From assembly GCA_902767145.1 (NCBI GenBank), contig CACXGG010000007.1:1-8230 (forward strand): 8,230 nucleotides of DNA, read 5' to 3'. A program made the translations under genes and the position numbers. The DNA comes from Oscillospiraceae bacterium. Its GTDB lineage: Bacteria > Bacillota > Clostridia > Saccharofermentanales > Saccharofermentanaceae. Positions 5,246-8,230 of this stretch are shown one piece after another. The notes beneath the pieces were generated by a model. The model was not told the origin of the DNA, did no database searches, and was given only the letters and a program-made list of their open reading frames with translations. Numbering within the stretch: the stretch's first letter is position 1; each line of letters starts with the position of its first letter.

Positions 5246-6862
5246 TTATTTAAAATTTACTACGGCAGTGAACCTCTGATTCTTCAGCTCTATCTGAAGT
5301 TTATACCCCAGTATCTCCAGGTCGTTCTTTGCTACGGCGAGACCGAGGCCGGTCCCGGTATCCCCCCTGGAGGAGGACCCCTTTACGTAGGGTTTTAGCA
5401 GTTCATCCACATTACCTGTATTGAGGTCGGTGGTGTTGCTTATGGAAAGGCAGTCGTCTTTGATGTCGATATTGACTTCCGTATTATCCGACGCATGTCT
5501 TGCACAGTTGGAAATAAGATTATCCACCGCCTGGTCCAGCAGTTTTTTGTCGGTCACAAGATTCAGACTGCTGCCGCTTCTTTTGACCGTTATGCCATGC
5601 TCTTTGAATATGCCGGAATACTGATCCAGTGAAGATGAGATCACATCGGACAATGAGACTTCTTCCTTTGTTAAACTGCCTGCTCCGGATTCGCTCCTGG
5701 AGAAATCCAGGATATCTTCCAGCATCCTGTTGGCTGATCTTACTTTCTCTCTTATCCGGGCGGAGTATTCCCTGATCTTTTCAGGATCCTGTTCCTCCTC
5801 CATATTGTCGGCATATGCCGAAAGGATCGACAGGGGAGTCTTCAGGTCGTGGGCCATAGCGTTGCTCATGGTCCTTCTGTATTCGATCATGTCGTACATT
5901 GCTTTGACCTTCCCGTATCTGTAGCGGGCAACAAAATAAGCGATAAGGCAGCATACGGCAGTGACCAGTATCCAGTAAATGACTGTCTGAACGGGGAAGA
6001 GGCTGAAGAACGAAGGGATCTTATATGATACCCGTCTTAATGTCAGTGTATTGCCTTCTTCCGTTGTCAGATCGAAAGTGTTATCTGATAATATGCCGTT
6101 ATCGGAGTGGGGGTGGTTCAATACACAGGAGTAATTGACATCGCCGGTGAGACTGTCCCTGACGATATGTTCAAGTCCTTCTGTGTTCGCGGGAGTAAGA
6201 TCGACAGTCTTTTTGTTTTCGTCAAGATCCCAGAACTCTACCTTACCGGGATAGAAGACCATGTTATCCCTGTCTACATATATGTCTTCTACAACAGTGG
6301 GAGTATATATCCCGTCAGGACAGGATAACAACAGGGTCCTGTAACCCAGATTAAGAAGGAAGACGGAGGGATCGAAGCCGTCATCAAATGAGATCACGAC
6401 CGTGCTTGCAACTGTGGCGCGCCAGTAATCCATCTCGCCGACCTGAAGATCACCGAAGGTTTCCAGGTACTTACTCTGGAACTCCGGATCTTCCGTCAGT
6501 CTGTAACACTTTTTGTCGATGACTGCAAATCCCGGGATCTTTGTGGAGAAGATCTGATCGGAACCGTCGTACAGTTCGTAGTAATCGAAGTAATCGATAC
6601 AGTATCTGCTATATAGCAATGAAAGCATCTCATGATATTCCCGTTCCGTCTCTTCATCCCGCTCTTTGAAGTACAGGTCTGTCAGAGCGCTTTTTTCCTG
6701 GATTGAGGGCATATTGGACGTGACCGTCATGGACTCACGGGCAAGCATGTCCGCATAGTAATATCCGGTCAGGTTGATCAGAAATGCAAAGATAAGTGCC
6801 GGGACTAAAGCTGCGGTCAAGTAGCTCAAAAACTCCGGCTTTTTAGTATTTTTCTTTTTCAT
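5246..6862 (-). CDS. Sensor histidine kinase with large extracytoplasmic domain
   Basis: This encodes 538 residues. ATG at 6862 is preceded by AAGGAG overlapping the regulator stop codon, so the two genes are translationally coupled. A first membrane helix spans about residues 11-35 and a second about 288-312, enclosing a sensor domain of about 250 residues of unrecognised type. No HAMP domain fits before the H-box MAHDLKTPL (His338, the phosphorylation site), which comes only about 25 residues after the membrane. The N-box is DNLISNCARHAS (Asn452) and the G2 box GTGLGLAVAK (503-512). The usual DxGxG G1 box is replaced by SISNTTDLNTGN. The protein should autophosphorylate and pass phosphate to the adjacent regulator in response to an external signal that the sequence does not reveal. 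Confidence 0.93.
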   Translation of the reverse strand: MKKKNTKKPEFLSYLTAALVPALIFAFLINLTGYYYADMLARESMTVTSNMPSIQEKSALTDLYFKERDEETEREYHEMLSLLYSRYCIDYFDYYELYDGSDQIFSTKIPGFAVIDKKCYRLTEDPEFQSKYLETFGDLQVGEMDYWRATVASTVVISFDDGFDPSVFLLNLGYRTLLLSCPDGIYTPTVVEDIYVDRDNMVFYPGKVEFWDLDENKKTVDLTPANTEGLEHIVRDSLTGDVNYSCVLNHPHSDNGILSDNTFDLTTEEGNTLTLRRVSYKIPSFFSLFPVQTVIYWILVTAVCCLIAYFVARYRYGKVKAMYDMIEYRRTMSNAMAHDLKTPLSILSAYADNMEEEQDPEKIREYSARIREKVRSANRMLEDILDFSRSESGAGSLTKEEVSLSDVISSSLDQYSGIFKEHGITVKRSGSSLNLVTDKKLLDQAVDNLISNCARHASDNTEVNIDIKDDCLSISNTTDLNTGNVDELLKPYVKGSSSRGDTGTGLGLAVAKNDLEILGYKLQIELKNQRFTAVVNFK

Positions 6863-6871
6863 GATGTCTCC

Positions 6872-7540
6872 TTATGTGAGCTTATAACCTTCGCCGATCA
6901 CTGTCCTGATCCGGTCTCCTTCAGGTCCCAGTTTACGGCGGAGTTTTTTGATGTGGTTGTCGACGACTCTGTCAAACCCGTCAAAATCATCTCCCCATAC
7001 GATGTCAAGAAGGCGGTTTCTGCCCATGACGATCCCCTTATTCTCCATGAGGGCTTTCAAAAGGAGGTATTCTTTTGGGGCGAGATCTGTCTCTTTCCCG
7101 TCTACGGTGACTTCCATCCGGAGAGGGTAGAGCCTGATGCTGCCGCATTCCAGCACCTTTTCGTCCGTTCTGCCGGTGCCTGCCCTGGCCAGGAGTGCCA
7201 GGCACTTGGCATAGAGGACGTTAAGGGAGAAGGGCTTGACCATATACTCATCAGCTCCGATATCATAGCCCTTGAGTATACTGTCTTCGCTTCCCAGGGC
7301 AGTAAGGAAGATTACAGGACAATCGCTCTTTTTGCGCAGTGCTTTACAGAGCTCAAGTCCTGAGGGTCCGGGCAGCATGATATCGAGAATAGCCAGATCG
7401 AAGTCATGCTCATCGATCAGCTCCATAGCCGCATACCCGTCGGCAGCGGCCATGGTTATCTCCATGCCCTTCCTTTTGAAAAAGTCGATAACGAGTTCCC
7501 GCAGTTCGGCAGAATCTTCGACCCAAAGGATATTAGCCAT
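6872..7540 (-). CDS. OmpR/PhoB-family response regulator
   Basis: This encodes 222 residues. The receiver domain (about 1-118) has the acidic pair Glu8-Asp9, phospho-acceptor Asp53 in LAILDIMLPGPSG, Thr80 in IFLTAL and Lys102 in MVKPF. A short linker leads to a winged-helix DNA-binding domain (about 128-222) with LAPKEYLLLKALMENKG, the recognition helix region RVVDNHIKKLRRKLG and the closing hairpin IRTVIGEGYKL. All switch residues are present. ATG 7540 has a GGAGG site at 7551-7555. The kinase gene starts 9 bases after the stop. It is divergent from the membrane protein gene to its right, which is a natural candidate target along with its own promoter. Confidence 0.95.
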   Translation of the reverse strand: MANILWVEDSAELRELVIDFFKRKGMEITMAAADGYAAMELIDEHDFDLAILDIMLPGPSGLELCKALRKKSDCPVIFLTALGSEDSILKGYDIGADEYMVKPFSLNVLYAKCLALLARAGTGRTDEKVLECGSIRLYPLRMEVTVDGKETDLAPKEYLLLKALMENKGIVMGRNRLLDIVWGDDFDGFDRVVDNHIKKLRRKLGPEGDRIRTVIGEGYKLT

Positions 7541-7554
7541 CTTCCTTGTTCCTC

Positions 7555-7591
7555 CATGATGATATGTTAACGCTCACATATATCCATCATG
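7555..7591 (-). promoter_or_regulatory. Leader hairpin next to the regulator ribosome binding site
   Basis: In the minus-strand transcript CATGATG...ATATG (7591-7577) can pair with CATAT CATCATG (7566-7555), 12 bp with a 3-base bulge and a 10-base loop. The foot of the stem includes the first G of the GGAGG ribosome binding site (7555-7551). It would sit at the very 5' end of the message. Confidence 0.45.
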
Positions 7592-7602
7592 TATCCATTA
7601 TA
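7581..7602 (-). promoter_or_regulatory. Response regulator promoter -10 with two 11-bp direct repeats
   Basis: The minus strand has TATAAT at 7602-7597 (start point near 7590), without a recognisable -35 box 17 bases upstream. On the plus strand TATCCATCATG (7581-7591) is followed directly by TATCCATTATA (7592-7602), identical at 9 of 11 positions. Tandem repeats one helical turn apart suit a dimer of a PhoB/OmpR-type regulator. Their overlap with the -10 box would fit autorepression. Confidence 0.45.
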
Positions 7603-7633
7603 ACTTTTTTTCGGGGCGGGAAAGATTTTATGC

Positions 7634-7660
7634 TTGTAAATTACTATATTTTGCTATAAT
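7634..7660 (+). promoter_or_regulatory. Extended -10 promoter for the divergent membrane gene
   Basis: TGCTATAAT at 7652-7660 is a perfect extended -10 box. TTGTAA at 7634-7639 is a possible -35 box at a short spacing of 15. Transcription would start near 7667, to the right of the ATG at 7659. Confidence 0.6.
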
Positions 7661-7700
7661 GGTCCGTGGTAAAAAGCAAATAATAAATGAGAACAGTAAA

Positions 7701-8183
7701 ATGGCTGCTGATGCTAAGTTTACGATTAATGAGGCTGTTAAAGCCAACATCATCTCAAAGATCAGTGTAAGTGAGGAACTTAAAAAGAGATTCATAGGAT
7801 CCCAGAAGGCTACGGCCCTTCTTTTGCTTCCTGCATCTATCCTTGTCTTTGCAGTTGTATTAGGACTTATAATCTTATTTGTTTCAGTACTTCACTTTTT
7901 TGTATTCAGCATAAAGATCCTGTTATTCGTTATCCTCTGCCTGCTGTTTCCTGTGTTCGCAGTATATAACTTCTTCTCGACCATGAGCGCTATACGCAAG
8001 GACGACATAGAGTTCTATATGGGACAGATCGCAGGAAAGACAGATAAGGGCTATAAAGTAAGAGGACTTGAGGCTCTGGATCTGAATTATCTAAACAAGA
8101 TGAAGCCTGCTACTGACCCGGGCATGGGAGATAACGTAATAATCGCCAGGATCAAAGACGAATACAATCTGATAGCAGAATAA
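7701..8183 (+). CDS. Two-helix membrane protein of unknown function
   Basis: This encodes 160 residues from ATG 7701. The longer in-frame reading from ATG 7659 is unlikely because that codon overlaps the TATAAT promoter box. The chosen start has no clear ribosome binding site, so it remains uncertain. A helical, charged N-terminus (about 1-37) precedes a hydrophobic hairpin, with membrane helices at about 38-60 and 65-92 and almost no loop. A C-terminal domain of about 65 residues follows, with IRKDDIEFYMGQIAGKTDKG and LEALDLNYLNKMK. There is no signal peptide and no known motif. Both ends are probably cytoplasmic. I do not recognise the family. It is a single-gene unit with its own terminator, divergent from the two-component system, which may control it. 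Confidence 0.75.
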   Translation: MAADAKFTINEAVKANIISKISVSEELKKRFIGSQKATALLLLPASILVFAVVLGLIILFVSVLHFFVFSIKILLFVILCLLFPVFAVYNFFSTMSAIRKDDIEFYMGQIAGKTDKGYKVRGLEALDLNYLNKMKPATDPGMGDNVIIARIKDEYNLIAE

Positions 8184-8186
8184 ACG

Positions 8187-8209
8187 GGAGGCCTCAGGGC
8201 CTCTTTTTT
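8187..8209 (+). terminator. Intrinsic terminator after membrane protein gene
   Basis: GAGGCC (8188-8193) pairs with GGCCTC (8198-8203) around the loop TCAG and is followed directly by six T bases (8204-8209). It begins 4 bases after the stop codon. Nothing can be said of the last 21 bases of the window. Confidence 0.9.
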
Positions 8210-8230
8210 ATTCCAAGATAAAGGGCCTTG

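Noticed and set aside
7659..7700. ATG at 7659 as start of the last gene
   Set aside because: The codon overlaps the TATAAT box at 7655-7660, so it would not be in the message made from that promoter.

Overview
The window looks like chromosomal DNA of a low-to-mid GC Gram-positive bacterium, most likely a gut- or rumen-type member of the Clostridia. The signs are strong AGGAGG-like ribosome binding sites, a Cys lipobox lipoprotein with a Thr/Glu stalk, a DUF6273-type domain, a PplA-like flavin-binding surface protein and classical hairpin-plus-T-tract terminators. I cannot name a genus from the sequence alone.

Layout. (1) 1-2241, plus strand: the 3' part of a PplA-like FMN-binding extracytoplasmic protein gene, followed 16 bases later by a polytopic membrane protein gene. 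This is an operon that probably began left of the window. (2) 2269-2566: a possible small structured RNA with its own promoter and terminator, then tRNA-Arg(CCU) with an encoded CCA end and its terminator. The small-RNA and tRNA promoters share a 13-base -10 region at 12 of 13 positions. (3) About 2570-5150: a lower-quality, AT-richer block bounded by two gene remnants. An aldo/keto reductase lacking its N-terminal catalytic residues lies at the left. A 76-codon C-terminal fragment of a LysR-type regulator lies at the right, on the minus strand. Between them are a 60-bp-period repeat, a DUF6273-like lipoprotein gene and, converging on it, a small acidic unknown gene; a shared terminator separates those two. 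(4) 5205-7602, minus strand: an OmpR/PhoB-type response regulator and a sensor histidine kinase, tightly coupled, ending in a terminator. (5) 7634-8209, plus strand: a divergently transcribed two-helix membrane protein of unknown function with its own terminator.

How it fits together. The first operon is probably an extracytoplasmic flavin redox module, but its core genes are outside the window. The two-component system has a large extracytoplasmic sensor domain and no HAMP domain. Its promoter carries two 11-bp direct repeats over the -10 box, a layout typical of OmpR/PhoB-family sites, so autoregulation and control of the divergent membrane gene are plausible.

Most unusual items: the block with both outer gene ends cut off, the possible stand-alone small RNA with a C/U-rich loop, the degenerate flavinylation motifs, and the repeats and hairpin at the response regulator promoter. 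I did not find a clear, wholly new defence or mobile system.
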